A stretch of 50,829 nt of DNA from DATNPH01 sp036703315 (GTDB taxonomy: Bacteria > Cyanobacteriota > Cyanobacteriia > Cyanobacteriales > Coleofasciculaceae): NCBI GenBank assembly GCA_036703315.1, contig DATNPH010000011.1, forward strand, positions 1-50,829, written 5' to 3'. Below are positions 16,057-25,008 of the stretch, piece after piece (the first letter of the stretch is position 1; every line of letters starts with the position of its first letter). Under the pieces are notes generated by a model. The model did not search any database. It had not been told where the DNA came from and saw only the letters and a program-made list of their open reading frames with translations. The position numbers were made by a program, and so were the translations under genes.

Positions 16057-16859
16057 AAGAAGGAAAATGTTACTGCTGATAAAAAACTAGTATAAGCAAT
16101 AGCAAAGATATAGTCAGACGTGTTAACTGTTTTTACAAAAAACTCAGCTCTGGTGATTGGAAATCGCTGCTATACGACGAAGTTCGCCAACCCAGAGTGA
16201 CAAAAAATCATGGATTACCAAATTCGCCTACGCAAGTTTTGTGTAAGTAATTGCCGTCGCTGAACTGAAGTCGTTTCGTCGGATCTTACACGTAGTGTTT
16301 AGAGTTATTTCATTAGTATTCCATCTTTGTGACAGATAGCTAATATTAATTTCATCGCATTCCGCTCTCTCAACTGACACCCGAGAGAATTCTTGAGAAG
16401 TTAGACAAACCCAAAGCCTGATCACATGAACGTTTAACAACGAAAGCAACAAAATACTAGACTTCTATGCAGTCTACGTAAAGCCCTACGGGCATAGACT
16501 TACCACGTAAGCTTGTACGTTAACGCTGACTTTGGTGATGCAGCTCCAGAGGAGCTAGCAGTAGCAAGAGTAGCTATCCGAGACTCCTTAGGAGTTAGAC
16601 TATTGAGCTTAGCAAGCCGATGGAATCGCACCTTGGTGTAGCTTGATGTGTTGGCGCAGCATGGTGGGTCAGCCGCCTAGCCATCCCATTACGCTGTCTT
16701 TCGTTCTACGACAAGTAAATTGAGCAGAAATAAGGTTTTAACCCAAGTGGATAAGGGTTAGAACCTAACTGTGAAGGTGTTTTTAAAAATCTTGAATGTG
16801 ACAGTTTTAAGGAGCGGAAAGTGAGCGATTAATCTCTACCTTAAGTAGGATTTTACATC
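16057..16859. other. Long spacer with palindrome cluster
   Basis: No credible coding sequence is visible in about 800 nt. A 74-codon minus-strand frame at 16228-16452 has no ribosome-binding site and no family features. The middle contains the hairpin cluster described at 16464-16595. The last 150 nt must hold the promoter and leader of the cytochrome gene. No transposase remnant could be read. Confidence 0.6.
16464..16595. repeat. Cluster of short perfect hairpins (REP-like element)
   Basis: TCTATGC (16464-16470) pairs with GCATAGA (16492-16498), enclosing GCCC-TAC-GGGC (16483-16493). AGCTCC-AGA-GGAGCT follows at 16542-16556 and ACTCC-TTA-GGAGT at 16583-16595. Three stems of 4-6 bp with 3-nt loops in about 130 nt, with no coding potential, suggest a cyanobacterial palindromic interspersed repeat. 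A structured RNA is the alternative. Confidence 0.5.
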
Positions 16860-19346
16860 ATGAAAATCTTGCTGAGTATAATTTTGGGATCGGTGCTGCT
16901 CAGCATACTCTGTTTACTGCTCACGCCCTCAGGTCGAGCTTTTCTAAAGTCGGCACAGAACCTAGCTAAAAGGAGCAAACTTCTGAGTCAGCATCCTGAC
17001 GCTCAGAAGCTTCAAAAAAGAATACCCTCATTAGATGTGTCGGAAGACGCTACTCGGTTGGTGAGGAGACGGTGGAGCCTGACAGCTCTACCTTTTACCC
17101 GATTGGGAGCAAGGTGGTCCAGGGGAATGGCAATTGCCGCGATCGCGATCGCGGCAGTCTTAGCAGGACATATCGCCTCGGCGCAGATAGCTCCTCCGCC
17201 TTCGCTCAAGAGTGTGAAGGTTCCGGAACCTGACAATCTTGGGGAATTTATCCAGGATAAAACAGCCGCGATCGCGCTGGGAAAGACACTGTTCTGGGAT
17301 ATGCAAATCGGAAGCGATGGCATCCAGTCGTGTGCCACTTGCCACTTCCATGCCGGAGCAGACAGCCGGTCGAAAAACCAGCTGGGCCCTGGACTTTTGC
17401 GCGTGAATACGGACAATAGTGAGAATCCGGATCAGACATTCCAGACGGGCGGGGCGAACTACCAGCTCAAGCCGGAAGATTTCCCATTCCACAAGCTGGA
17501 GAACCCGAATAACCGTAGTTCAAAGGTTGTGAGGAACACTAATGACATCGTCTCCTCTCAAGGGGTCTTCAATGCCGAGTTCAGGGATGTCGTTCCTGGC
17601 AAGGACAAGGACTTAGTGGACTACAAGCCCGATACAGACGGATTCCAAGTAGGAAACACGAACGTCCGCCGGGTGGAACCACGCAACACACCGACTGTGA
17701 TTAATGCGGTTTATAACTTCCGTCAATTCTGGGACGGACGAGGTCAGAACGTGTTCAACGGGGTGAATCCGTTTGGGACAAGAGACCCTCATGCCAAGGT
17801 TTACAAGGTGGTAACGACCCCAAAGAATCCAAAAAATCCAAAAAACCCAAAAGAAGAGGAAACGCTTGAACCTGTTCCAGTCCGCCTCAAAAATTCAAGC
17901 CTTGCTGCGCAGGCAGTAGGACCACCACTTAGCTCCTTCGAGATGTCCGCTGATGGCAGAACCTTCGAGGAGATTGGCGACAAGCTGGGGTCCTCCGGTA
18001 AAGACAAGAGCGCTGACAAAGAGATTGCAGCGAATAAAAAAGATAACAAGCCTGACAAGGGGGGCGGAATCGATAAACACAAAAGCGCGAGCAAGGGTAA
18101 GAAGCTCCCTAGGAAGTCTGCTAAGAAGTTACTTCCCCTGAGACCGCTCGGAAAGCAGATCGTGCATCCTGAGGATAGCGTCCTAGGTAAAGATAGCAGA
18201 TACCCTCAACCAGGTCTCAAAACGGATACCTACCAAAAGCTGATCGAGAAAGCCTTCAAGCCGCAGTGGTGGAACTCCGAGAAGATAATCCAGATCAAGC
18301 CCGACGGTAGCCGGGAGATCGTCAAAAAGCCGGATAAAGCCTTGACGACTCAAGAGTACACGTTGATGGAGTACAACTTCTCGCTCTTCTTTGGGCTGGC
18401 AGTTCAGATGTACGAGTCAACACTGGTATCCGACAATACACCGTTCGACCAGTTCAGGGAAGGGAACGCTAACGCCCTGACTTCCCAGCAGAAGGATGGT
18501 CTCAATATTTTCCTGAACAGTGGTTGCATCTTCTGCCACATTGGAGCCGAATTCACTGCGGCTTCGGTTTCAAACGTGAACCGTGCACGGCTCACGGAAT
18601 CGCCAGCACCTGGCAACCCCATCGAAGACACTGGCTTGTTCAACATCGGCGTCACTCCCACCTTAGAAGATATCAGCGTAGGCGCTCAGGACAATTTGAA
18701 ACCCCAGTCGCGATCGCTCTCGGAGGCGGTACTAGCCAAGCAGGGTAAATTCAAGGAACTTTTCGGGGAAGACCCTAAAGTTGCGCAGCTTAACGGTCAA
18801 GTCGCCCCGTTCAATAACGCTAATATAGTGGTTGCGGAGGGACACTTTAAGGCACCCACACTCCGCAATGTGGAACTCACTGCCCCCTACATGCACAATG
18901 GTGGAATGTTGACCCTAGAGCAAGTGGTCGAGTTCTACAGTCGGGGCGCGGGGGACGACAATCCACAGATTCCTCGCCTTCCGGTGCTTAATCTGAATCC
19001 AGATCAACAAAAGGCGCTGGTTGCCTTCATAAAGGGGCTCACCGACGAGCGAGTCCGTTTAGAAAAAGCACCCTTTGATCACCCGCAGTTGTTCATTCCG
19101 AATGGGCATCCGGGTAACCAGACGTCCGTCACCAACGATGGCACAGGGAAAGCCACAGATGCCCTGCTGGAAATTCCAGCTATAGGTCGTAACGGTAGAA
19201 GTGCTCCCCCGAAGAACTTCCTTGAAGCCTCGGACAAAGCCGCTCCTGCTGCTGCGCCTTCTGCTCCTGGAGCGGGCTACAGCCAACAGGACTGCCCTTC
19301 AGGAACCAGCTTTAAACCTCTACCTGGAGGTTTCGTCTGCCAGTAA
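16860..19346 (+). CDS. Di-haem cytochrome c peroxidase/MauG-family protein with Lys-rich insertion
   Basis: This 828-residue protein has two c-type haem sites: C158-A-T-C-H162 (SCATCHFHAG) and C556-I-F-C-H560 (GCIFCHIGA). The family C-terminal block is GHFKAPTLRNVELTAPYMHNG, then GGMLTLEQVVEFYSRG. CcpA/MauG proteins reduce H2O2 or carry out long-range oxidations in the periplasm or lumen. There are two N-terminal hydrophobic segments: residues 3-22, and about 89-108 ending ASAQ, which looks like a signal peptide. The protein is far longer than the usual 330-400 residues. Part of the excess is an insertion at about 320-440 with an NPK tandem repeat and a Lys/Asp-rich linker. The tail is Pro/Ala-rich and ends CPSGTSFKPLPGGFVCQ. 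A terminator lies 56 nt downstream. Confidence 0.88.
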   Translation: MKILLSIILGSVLLSILCLLLTPSGRAFLKSAQNLAKRSKLLSQHPDAQKLQKRIPSLDVSEDATRLVRRRWSLTALPFTRLGARWSRGMAIAAIAIAAVLAGHIASAQIAPPPSLKSVKVPEPDNLGEFIQDKTAAIALGKTLFWDMQIGSDGIQSCATCHFHAGADSRSKNQLGPGLLRVNTDNSENPDQTFQTGGANYQLKPEDFPFHKLENPNNRSSKVVRNTNDIVSSQGVFNAEFRDVVPGKDKDLVDYKPDTDGFQVGNTNVRRVEPRNTPTVINAVYNFRQFWDGRGQNVFNGVNPFGTRDPHAKVYKVVTTPKNPKNPKNPKEEETLEPVPVRLKNSSLAAQAVGPPLSSFEMSADGRTFEEIGDKLGSSGKDKSADKEIAANKKDNKPDKGGGIDKHKSASKGKKLPRKSAKKLLPLRPLGKQIVHPEDSVLGKDSRYPQPGLKTDTYQKLIEKAFKPQWWNSEKIIQIKPDGSREIVKKPDKALTTQEYTLMEYNFSLFFGLAVQMYESTLVSDNTPFDQFREGNANALTSQQKDGLNIFLNSGCIFCHIGAEFTAASVSNVNRARLTESPAPGNPIEDTGLFNIGVTPTLEDISVGAQDNLKPQSRSLSEAVLAKQGKFKELFGEDPKVAQLNGQVAPFNNANIVVAEGHFKAPTLRNVELTAPYMHNGGMLTLEQVVEFYSRGAGDDNPQIPRLPVLNLNPDQQKALVAFIKGLTDERVRLEKAPFDHPQLFIPNGHPGNQTSVTNDGTGKATDALLEIPAIGRNGRSAPPKNFLEASDKAAPAAAPSAPGAGYSQQDCPSGTSFKPLPGGFVCQ
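17824..17852. repeat. 9-bp tandem repeat encoding (NPK)n
   Basis: Successive AA(T/C)CCAAAA-type 9-bp units encode four Asn-Pro-Lys triplets at the front of the Lys-rich insertion in the di-haem protein. Slippage is the likely origin. Confidence 0.8.
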
Positions 19347-19401
19347 GCGCACAACAAAAACTGTACTATCTGCTGGTAATCAGTAGATATCGCTGAGTTG
19401 A

Positions 19402-19452
19402 TCAGGACTTAGGCATCTGGTTGAAAGGAACTGCGTAAGTCCTGAGTTTTTT
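19402..19452 (+). terminator. Rho-independent terminator of the di-haem cytochrome gene
   Basis: TCAGGACTTA (19402-19411) and TAAGTCCTGA (19436-19445) form a perfect 10-bp stem, followed by GTTTTTT. It lies 56 nt after the stop codon. The arm sequence resembles the widespread cyanobacterial GGACTTACGCA-type palindromic repeat, so the terminator may derive from such an element. Confidence 0.7.
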
Positions 19453-19520
19453 GTGATTATTTTATTTCTTAGGAACAGTATTACTACAGCCCCACTTACG
19501 CAAAAGAAGGTTCTCACCTA

Positions 19521-19539
19521 CCAACAGTTCGTCTGTTGG
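19521..19539. other. Strong 7-bp hairpin with TTCGT loop
   Basis: CCAACAG-TTCGT-CTGTTGG is a perfect stem about 145 nt upstream of the beta-lactamase-like start. No T-run follows on either side, so it is not a classical terminator. It could be a leader structure. Confidence 0.45.
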
Positions 19540-19684
19540 GGACAACAGGGGATTTATGTAGATCACCCAAAATCTTGGCTCACAAATTAAGTCTGAAATC
19601 GACTGTAGTACTAGCCTTGGAACTAGAGTGCTTTTTTTAGCATCAAATTTCCTAGCTTCAACGAGTTACTACTAGAAAGCCATT

Positions 19685-20731
19685 ATGAACCGTATTTTCC
19701 ATCGAGCCTCCTTGCTCACGCTTGCAGTACTATCATTTATCTTCGTCTCAACAACAGGCTGCATACAGGCTCTAAAGGGACAGCCAGCCACTGATGCTGC
19801 ATCCGATATCCCCGCTGTAACCAACTTAGTTCAGAATGGCGTGAAGCGCAATGGTCTTCGGGGTGCTGTCGTACTCATCGCAAAAAATAACCGGGTGATA
19901 TACGAAAAAGCCTTCGGCGACTACACCGTGAGCACAGTTGTGCCTACTGCTTCTGCCACGAAGTGGATCTCCGCTTCAGTGATCATGACCCTCGTGGATG
20001 ACGGCAAAATTGCTCTGGACGATCCTATTTCCAAATATCTGCCCAACTTTACTGGGAAAATGGGAAGCATTACGCTTCGGCAGCTGCTGTCTCATACATC
20101 GGGACTACCCGGTAACAACCGATGTCTCGCTAATCCATCCATCACACTAGCTGACTGCGTTGACCGAATCGCCCAAGTCGGTCTTCTGTCAGACCCAGGC
20201 ACTGAGTTCCGCTACGGAGGTGTCTCCTACCAAGTGGCGGGTCGAGTGGCAGAAGTCGTTAGTGGTAAGTCATGGGATGCCTTATTTGAGGAGAAAATCA
20301 GAACTCCCCTCAACATGGTTAACACCAGCTATGGAGAGACTAACAATCCTCGTATTGCTGGGGGAGCATCTTCAACAGTCGAAGATTATGCCAACCTCCT
20401 CCAGATACACCTCAATGGTGGTGTCTTCAATGGTAAACGAGTACTTTCGGCTGCGTCAGTTGAGGAGATGCAACGCGATCAAACTGGTGGCGTGCCGATA
20501 GCTTTCACACCTCAGCCGGACAATAGACGCTATGGACTAGGTGAGTGGCTAGACATTGTTGGACGCAATGGTAGGTCAGTACAACTCAGCAGTCAGGGAG
20601 CTTTTGGATTTTCACCCTGGATTGATCGAGAACGGAACCTACTGGGTGTTTTCCTGGTTAGGGATAGGTTGCGTAATGTTTCTGGTCTTGTCCAAGACAT
20701 CCAACAGAGTATTCGAGAGAGAGTTGATTAA
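19685..20731 (+). CDS. Class-C beta-lactamase-family serine hydrolase (putative lipoprotein)
   Basis: This 348-residue protein has an N-terminal export signal with Cys26 at a weak lipobox (STTGC), so it may be lipid-anchored in the envelope. The catalytic S90-A-T-K93 (SATKWISASVIM) is the SxxK motif. LRQLLSHTSGLPG is the conserved helix of the AmpC/esterase EstB/DD-peptidase group. FRYGGVSYQVAGRV occupies the position of the Tyr-x-Asn motif with Tyr present, and a late LSSQGAFGFSPWID replaces the KTG region. Enzymes of this group are mostly esterases or peptidases and rarely confer beta-lactam resistance. The SBBP protein follows about 100 nt later on the same strand and is also exported. The substrate is not predictable. 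Confidence 0.86.
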   Translation: MNRIFHRASLLTLAVLSFIFVSTTGCIQALKGQPATDAASDIPAVTNLVQNGVKRNGLRGAVVLIAKNNRVIYEKAFGDYTVSTVVPTASATKWISASVIMTLVDDGKIALDDPISKYLPNFTGKMGSITLRQLLSHTSGLPGNNRCLANPSITLADCVDRIAQVGLLSDPGTEFRYGGVSYQVAGRVAEVVSGKSWDALFEEKIRTPLNMVNTSYGETNNPRIAGGASSTVEDYANLLQIHLNGGVFNGKRVLSAASVEEMQRDQTGGVPIAFTPQPDNRRYGLGEWLDIVGRNGRSVQLSSQGAFGFSPWIDRERNLLGVFLVRDRLRNVSGLVQDIQQSIRERVD

Positions 20732-20828
20732 AGTTGAACGGCTAAGGCTGAGACTTCAGTTAGCTTCGCAAGTTTCACTGGATATAGTCGCCGCAAAAAT
20801 AGCATAGTTGTGATTTGAACCGTAGCTT

Positions 20829-22214
20829 ATGAAAATTTCCTTAGCTCGATTTTTGACTTTCGCGATCGCTACCTTGCTTGCCATTTTAGTATCAGCGATC
20901 GGCTATGCCCAAGAGTTAGATTTCTTGTGGGCAAAACAGGGAGGCGGAGATAGCAATGATATAGCGCGAGGCGTTACCGCCGATCAAGTCGGCAATACTA
21001 TTGTTATCGGCTCGTTCAACGGCAAGGCTGATTTGGATGATCAAGAAATCATCAGCGCCGGCTATGAAGATATCTTCGTTGCGAAATATAGCGACAAAGG
21101 TAAGGTTTTATGGGTAAAGCGATTTGGAGCCAAGAGAAAAGACTTTGCCTTTGATGTAGACATAGATAAGAAGGGGAATAGTGTTTTAACGGGTCTTTTC
21201 ACTAGTAACGTCGATTTTGGCAAGTTTACGCTGAAAGGTCTTGGTTCAGGTGATATATTTACAGCCAAGCTCGACCCCTTAGGAAATGTTCTTTGGGCTA
21301 AGCAAGCCGGAGGTTCTGAGCTAGATGGAGGAAACGAAATTGCTATTGATTCTTCAGACAATGCGCTGATTATTGCCAACACTTATGGAAGCGTTACCGT
21401 AGGAAATACACTTTTAAACTATCAAGGAGGGATGGATACTTTCATTGTCAAGTATGACCCCGATGGCAATGTTCTCTGGGCTCAACAGATAGCAGGTTCA
21501 GGAGATGAGCAAGGGCGAGGCATTAGTCCAGACAAACAAGGCAATGTTTTGAGCCTTGGAGAATTTACTGGCACTATTACGATTGGTTCTAAAAAGCTTA
21601 CCAGTGAAAGTAAACTGAGGGATATATTTTTAGCCAAGCATGACGCCTCTGGGAATGTTGTGTGGGCGAAGAGTTTTGGTAGCACAGGAGAAGATTATGG
21701 TCGAGGAATAGGTACTGATGCCGCAGGCAATATTTATTTCTCAGGTGTTTTTACTGGGTCAGTGAAATTTGATAGTACAACGCTCAATAGCGTTGAAGGA
21801 TCTAAAGATATCTTTCTTGCTAAAGCCGATTCTTTCGGCAACATTCTTTGGGTTCGTCAGATGGGTGGTTCAGGTCCAGATGAAGGCTGTGAGATAGAAG
21901 TGGACGAGGAGGGGAACGCTTATATAAGTGGTGGGTTTGCAGATAAAGCTACCTTTGAGTCCACTATCCTCACCAGTGCAGGATGGAGAGATGTTTTTAC
22001 GGCTCAATTCGATCCTCAAGGGAAATTAATCTGGATCAAGCAGTCAGGGGGAAAGGAAGATGATGTGGATTATGCTATTGCTCTAGATGCAGTGGGTCGA
22101 GTCACGATAGTAGGTACGTTCACAGGTAACCCAACTTTCGGAAGATTTGTGTTAAAAGATGTTGGTAATAATGTAGATTTTTTTGCAGCTCAGTTAGGGG
22201 CAGAACGCCGCTAA
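20829..22214 (+). CDS. Secreted SBBP (beta-propeller) repeat protein
   Basis: This 461-residue exported protein has a clear signal peptide (residues 1-27, ending GYAQE). The rest is about eight repeats of about 50 residues, each with the signature GNVLWAKQxGGSxxDxGxxIAxDxxGNxxxxGxFxGxVxFG. That is the SBBP (seven-bladed beta-propeller) repeat typical of large secreted or surface proteins. No catalytic motif is seen, so a binding or structural role in the envelope or matrix is most likely. It follows the beta-lactamase-like lipoprotein gene at about 100 nt and is probably in the same unit. It ends convergently against the 500-aa secreted orphan, with a large hairpin between them. Confidence 0.87.
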   Translation: MKISLARFLTFAIATLLAILVSAIGYAQELDFLWAKQGGGDSNDIARGVTADQVGNTIVIGSFNGKADLDDQEIISAGYEDIFVAKYSDKGKVLWVKRFGAKRKDFAFDVDIDKKGNSVLTGLFTSNVDFGKFTLKGLGSGDIFTAKLDPLGNVLWAKQAGGSELDGGNEIAIDSSDNALIIANTYGSVTVGNTLLNYQGGMDTFIVKYDPDGNVLWAQQIAGSGDEQGRGISPDKQGNVLSLGEFTGTITIGSKKLTSESKLRDIFLAKHDASGNVVWAKSFGSTGEDYGRGIGTDAAGNIYFSGVFTGSVKFDSTTLNSVEGSKDIFLAKADSFGNILWVRQMGGSGPDEGCEIEVDEEGNAYISGGFADKATFESTILTSAGWRDVFTAQFDPQGKLIWIKQSGGKEDDVDYAIALDAVGRVTIVGTFTGNPTFGRFVLKDVGNNVDFFAAQLGAERR

Positions 22215-22288
22215 TGGGCATGGTAAAGTCAAAAGTCAAAAATAAGACTCTATAAGGTCACATCTTGCAATATCGTGATTAACCATAA

Positions 22289-22348
22289 GGTGGGCAGTCC
22301 CTACCAACGATTGTTAGCTTCTGAAGGTTATTCTCGCCACTGCCCACC
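22289..22348. terminator. Inverted repeat between convergent genes (candidate bidirectional terminator)
   Basis: GGTGGGCAGT (22289-22298) and ACTGCCCACC (22339-22348) form a perfect 10-bp stem with a 40-nt loop, placed between the converging stops at 22214 and 22381. The arm is of the kind seen in dispersed cyanobacterial repeats. No T-run follows immediately, so termination is inferred from position. Confidence 0.45.
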
Positions 22349-22380
22349 CTACATGAACTCATCAAGTTTTACCAAAGTTG

Positions 22381-23883
22381 TTAGCCTTTTGTAAACCAAA
22401 GTAAGACTGATGGAACTAAATTTTCGGGATTAGGTGCAGTTTTTATGTTCTTATCCAGATATATTCGACCCAGTATGTAAAACCCAGTCTTCTCAGGTAT
22501 ACCTCCTAGATAGGGCACAGCAGCACAGTAGGGTTGAGTTCCACAATCGCGGGCTATTTTAACAGCGTATAAGTTAGCACCGTTACTAGGTTGTAAATAT
22601 TGATTGGCTGAACCTTTAGTATATAAACCCACAAAAGAAAAGGTTCCGTCTTTACTCCCTGGAATAGCCTTTGATTCTTCTGAAAAATAGGTTGCTAAAG
22701 GTTTAGTGCTGACTAATGGGTGATTTACCCCAAGCAGCATGAGAACATCATCACTATTCCCAGGTAACTGATAATAACAATTACCAGTTCTCAAAGCCGT
22801 GGGAGAAAAATCACACGGATAACTAATGTATAGGGCATCTGGTGAATCGTAAGCACAAGTTTCAGGTGTCGCTCTACAGCTATTTGGATCAGCATGAACC
22901 AATTTTTCAGGTAAACGAGCTTTGAGCTTGTATCCTTGCTTGGCATAACTATTGGTGACAACTTGTTCTAGCGCCGTAAGTTTTTTGTCTAGCCCTAGGC
23001 TGTACTCAAGTTTATTAACTCCTAGCCTGTTTTCCCACTTTGGAATATCGTTAAACGTTATATCACCCTTTATTCCAGGTCCCTTGACAAAAGCTATCTT
23101 TGTAGCTCTTGCATTCTGTTGTAAAAATGTATTGAGCTGCTGTCTTTCCGCATCACTTTGAGCTGTAAGACGCAGTAAAAATGACAGCTGATCGGGATAG
23201 TATAGAGTTCCTAAATTAGCTACGCTTGCGGGAACAAGATAGCTGCTTACAATTTGATCAGGAACACCTGCTGTCTTTAAAGCATTTTTAATTGTATTGA
23301 GAGTGGAAGTACTAGCCGTAACAATCAAAACATATTGACCGTTGTTACCTATTCTCAAATTACTGTTATTAAGACCAATATTAACGCTGGTTTGAATTCC
23401 AGCGTAATTACTGGGAAATTTATTGCTATAGGTAAAACTCTGGTAGAGATTGAAACTATAGTAGGTCAGATTCTGAGCAGGAGCCATGCTTCCTGAGAGC
23501 ACTAAAGCATCATCTCCATCTAACTGGAAACATGGGGGTATAGCGGATTGAGAACGAGACTTCCTCAGCTCATTACAAAATTTTGAGTCGATACCTGGTG
23601 TACTTGTTGTAACCCAGGCATAGCGAGTGTTAGAGCTGCCGAAACAAGGTTCTACATTACAGGGTGGCGGCGGTGCTGGCGCTCCCGATATTCCTCCAGT
23701 TGCACAAGTACAGGCTTTACCAATTGCTAACTGACCTGGATAAACTGTATAACCGGGAGGTAAATTATCAGCAAACGAAGCGGCTATTGTTATTCCTGAG
23801 TGAAATACACTATAAACAACAATGACTAGAGCTAGCGTACCCGATAACAATGAAATTAGCTTGGTTGGCTTAATTCTCATCAC
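22381..23883 (-). CDS. Secreted Cys-containing protein of unknown function
   Basis: This 500-residue protein has an N-terminal signal or anchor (about 10-36, ending AASFADN) and an extracytoplasmic body. There are several paired cysteines (CTC, CNVEPCF, FCNELRKSRSQSAIPPCF, CRATPETCAYD, PCDFSPTALRTGNCYY, DCGTQPYC), suggesting disulfides. A Pro-rich turn PAPPPPC lies near residue 70. The segment DDALVLSGSMAPAQNLTYYSFNLYQSF and later NSDDVLMLLGVNHPLVS hint at two related halves. I recognise no catalytic motif or named family. It is transcribed divergently from the sulfotransferase gene across 184 nt, which is an AT-rich spacer with short TTTTAGTAAA repeats. Function is unknown. Confidence 0.75.
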   Translation of the reverse strand: MMRIKPTKLISLLSGTLALVIVVYSVFHSGITIAASFADNLPPGYTVYPGQLAIGKACTCATGGISGAPAPPPPCNVEPCFGSSNTRYAWVTTSTPGIDSKFCNELRKSRSQSAIPPCFQLDGDDALVLSGSMAPAQNLTYYSFNLYQSFTYSNKFPSNYAGIQTSVNIGLNNSNLRIGNNGQYVLIVTASTSTLNTIKNALKTAGVPDQIVSSYLVPASVANLGTLYYPDQLSFLLRLTAQSDAERQQLNTFLQQNARATKIAFVKGPGIKGDITFNDIPKWENRLGVNKLEYSLGLDKKLTALEQVVTNSYAKQGYKLKARLPEKLVHADPNSCRATPETCAYDSPDALYISYPCDFSPTALRTGNCYYQLPGNSDDVLMLLGVNHPLVSTKPLATYFSEESKAIPGSKDGTFSFVGLYTKGSANQYLQPSNGANLYAVKIARDCGTQPYCAAVPYLGGIPEKTGFYILGRIYLDKNIKTAPNPENLVPSVLLWFTKG

Positions 23884-24067
23884 AAAAGTCTAAAATTTTA
23901 GGTAAACAGAATATAAGAAAATACTGTAGCTACTTTAAATAGCTGAATTTAAGCTTTTTAGTAAAATTTTAGTAAAGTTTTAATGAATTAGACAGAAGAG
24001 CAGATTATATAGTAAGTTTTTTAAGTGCTAGGTAGTTGTAATAAAATATCATACAGCGTAATTCTAT

Positions 24068-24973
24068 ATGTCCGTACCTCAGCCTATATTTATCCTGGGA
24101 GCGCCTCGTTCTTTTACATCATTAATCTGCGCAATGCTAGGTCAGCATCCTGAAACTTATGGGGTGCCAGAACTAAATTTATTTATTACAGAAAACTTGG
24201 AACAACTGTTACAGCGCCTGAAGGGAGTACGTCAGTTCCAGATGCATGGTTTACTGCGTACTATTGCTCAACTGTATGCAGGTGAACAAACTATCTTGTC
24301 TGTTGACATGGCATATCGCTGGATTTTTAACCGTATCCACGAGAGTACAGGAGACGTTTATGTTGAACTGTGTGGTAAAGTTGCGCCTCTACCAATTGTG
24401 GATAAAAGTCCTGCTTATGCCACAAAACCTGAAATTTTAACTCGTATCCACAAGACATTTCCAAATGCTCGCTACCTTCATCTTCTACGCCATCCTAGAA
24501 CTCAGGGAGAGTCGATGATGAAAGTGGCTAATGGTGTGCTGGCTCTTCTCTCCGGTTCGATCGATTATTCGACAAAACCAATTACAATTGATCCACAGTT
24601 TGGCTGGTACAGCCTGCAACGTAATATTTTAGACTTTCTCAGTACGGTTCCTGCTGAGCAACAAATGCGATTGCGTGGGGAAGATATTTTAAACGATCCG
24701 CGATCGCATTTTGAAACACTATGCCAATGGTTAAACTTAGCTTGGGATGAATCAATTTTTCAGGCGATGTTACATCCTGAAGATTCTCCCTACGCATCCA
24801 TTGGTCCCTACGGCAGTCACTTAGGGAATGACCCCAACTTTTTGAAGTCACCCGCTTTTCGCTACAGATCGGTAGCCTCAAGTTACCTTGATGGTCCCTT
24901 ACCTTGGCGTAGAGACAACAATGGATTTCTTCCCCCTGTTATTACGTTGGCGCGAGAGTTGGGTTATGAGTAA
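24068..24973 (+). CDS. PAPS-dependent sulfotransferase
   Basis: This 301-residue enzyme should transfer sulfate from PAPS to a hydroxyl group. The 5'-phosphosulfate loop is at residues 10-19 (LGAPRSFTSL), aligned to the PRSGTT-type P-loop. The 3'-phosphate-binding motif is LRHPRTQGES at about 140-149. The family C-terminal motif LRGEDILNDPRSHFETLCQWLNL is also present. No signal peptide or transmembrane segment is seen, so it is cytosolic, consistent with PAPS use. It converges on the lipid-synthase operon, ending 35 nt from its last gene. That, with the APS kinase at the operon's other end, makes the synthase product the best candidate acceptor. Carbohydrate or other small-molecule acceptors remain possible. 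Confidence 0.87.
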   Translation: MSVPQPIFILGAPRSFTSLICAMLGQHPETYGVPELNLFITENLEQLLQRLKGVRQFQMHGLLRTIAQLYAGEQTILSVDMAYRWIFNRIHESTGDVYVELCGKVAPLPIVDKSPAYATKPEILTRIHKTFPNARYLHLLRHPRTQGESMMKVANGVLALLSGSIDYSTKPITIDPQFGWYSLQRNILDFLSTVPAEQQMRLRGEDILNDPRSHFETLCQWLNLAWDESIFQAMLHPEDSPYASIGPYGSHLGNDPNFLKSPAFRYRSVASSYLDGPLPWRRDNNGFLPPVITLARELGYE

Positions 24974-24977
24974 AGGG

Positions 24978-25003
24978 GAATTGGAAATTGGGAATTGGGA
25001 ATC
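24978..25003. repeat. GGAATTGGGAATT microrepeat
   Basis: Several imperfect GGGAATT(G) units fill the short gap between the convergent sulfotransferase and phosphodiesterase-like genes. This is a common cyanobacterial spacer microrepeat. No strong hairpin terminator is visible here. Confidence 0.6.
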
Positions 25004-25008
25004 GACCT

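Larger units (their letters stand above)
19347..19684. other. Spacer between di-haem cytochrome and beta-lactamase-like genes
   Basis: This 338-nt spacer has no gene. It contains the intrinsic terminator at 19402-19451, a separate strong hairpin at 19521-19539 and about 140 nt that presumably hold the promoter of the beta-lactamase-like gene. Confidence 0.65.

Noticed and set aside
16228..16452. 74-codon minus-strand frame in the long spacer
   Set aside because: No ribosome-binding site, no family signature and composition like random translation.
19685..20731. Antibiotic-resistance beta-lactamase
   Set aside because: SxxK is present, but the Tyr and KTG regions fit the esterase/peptidase branch of class C-like proteins better. 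Resistance is not supported.
24068..24973. Idea that the sulfotransferase with the synthase forms an olefin-synthase (sulfation-decarboxylation) system
   Set aside because: Olefin synthases carry the sulfotransferase and a thioesterase in the same PKS polypeptide. No thioesterase is visible here.
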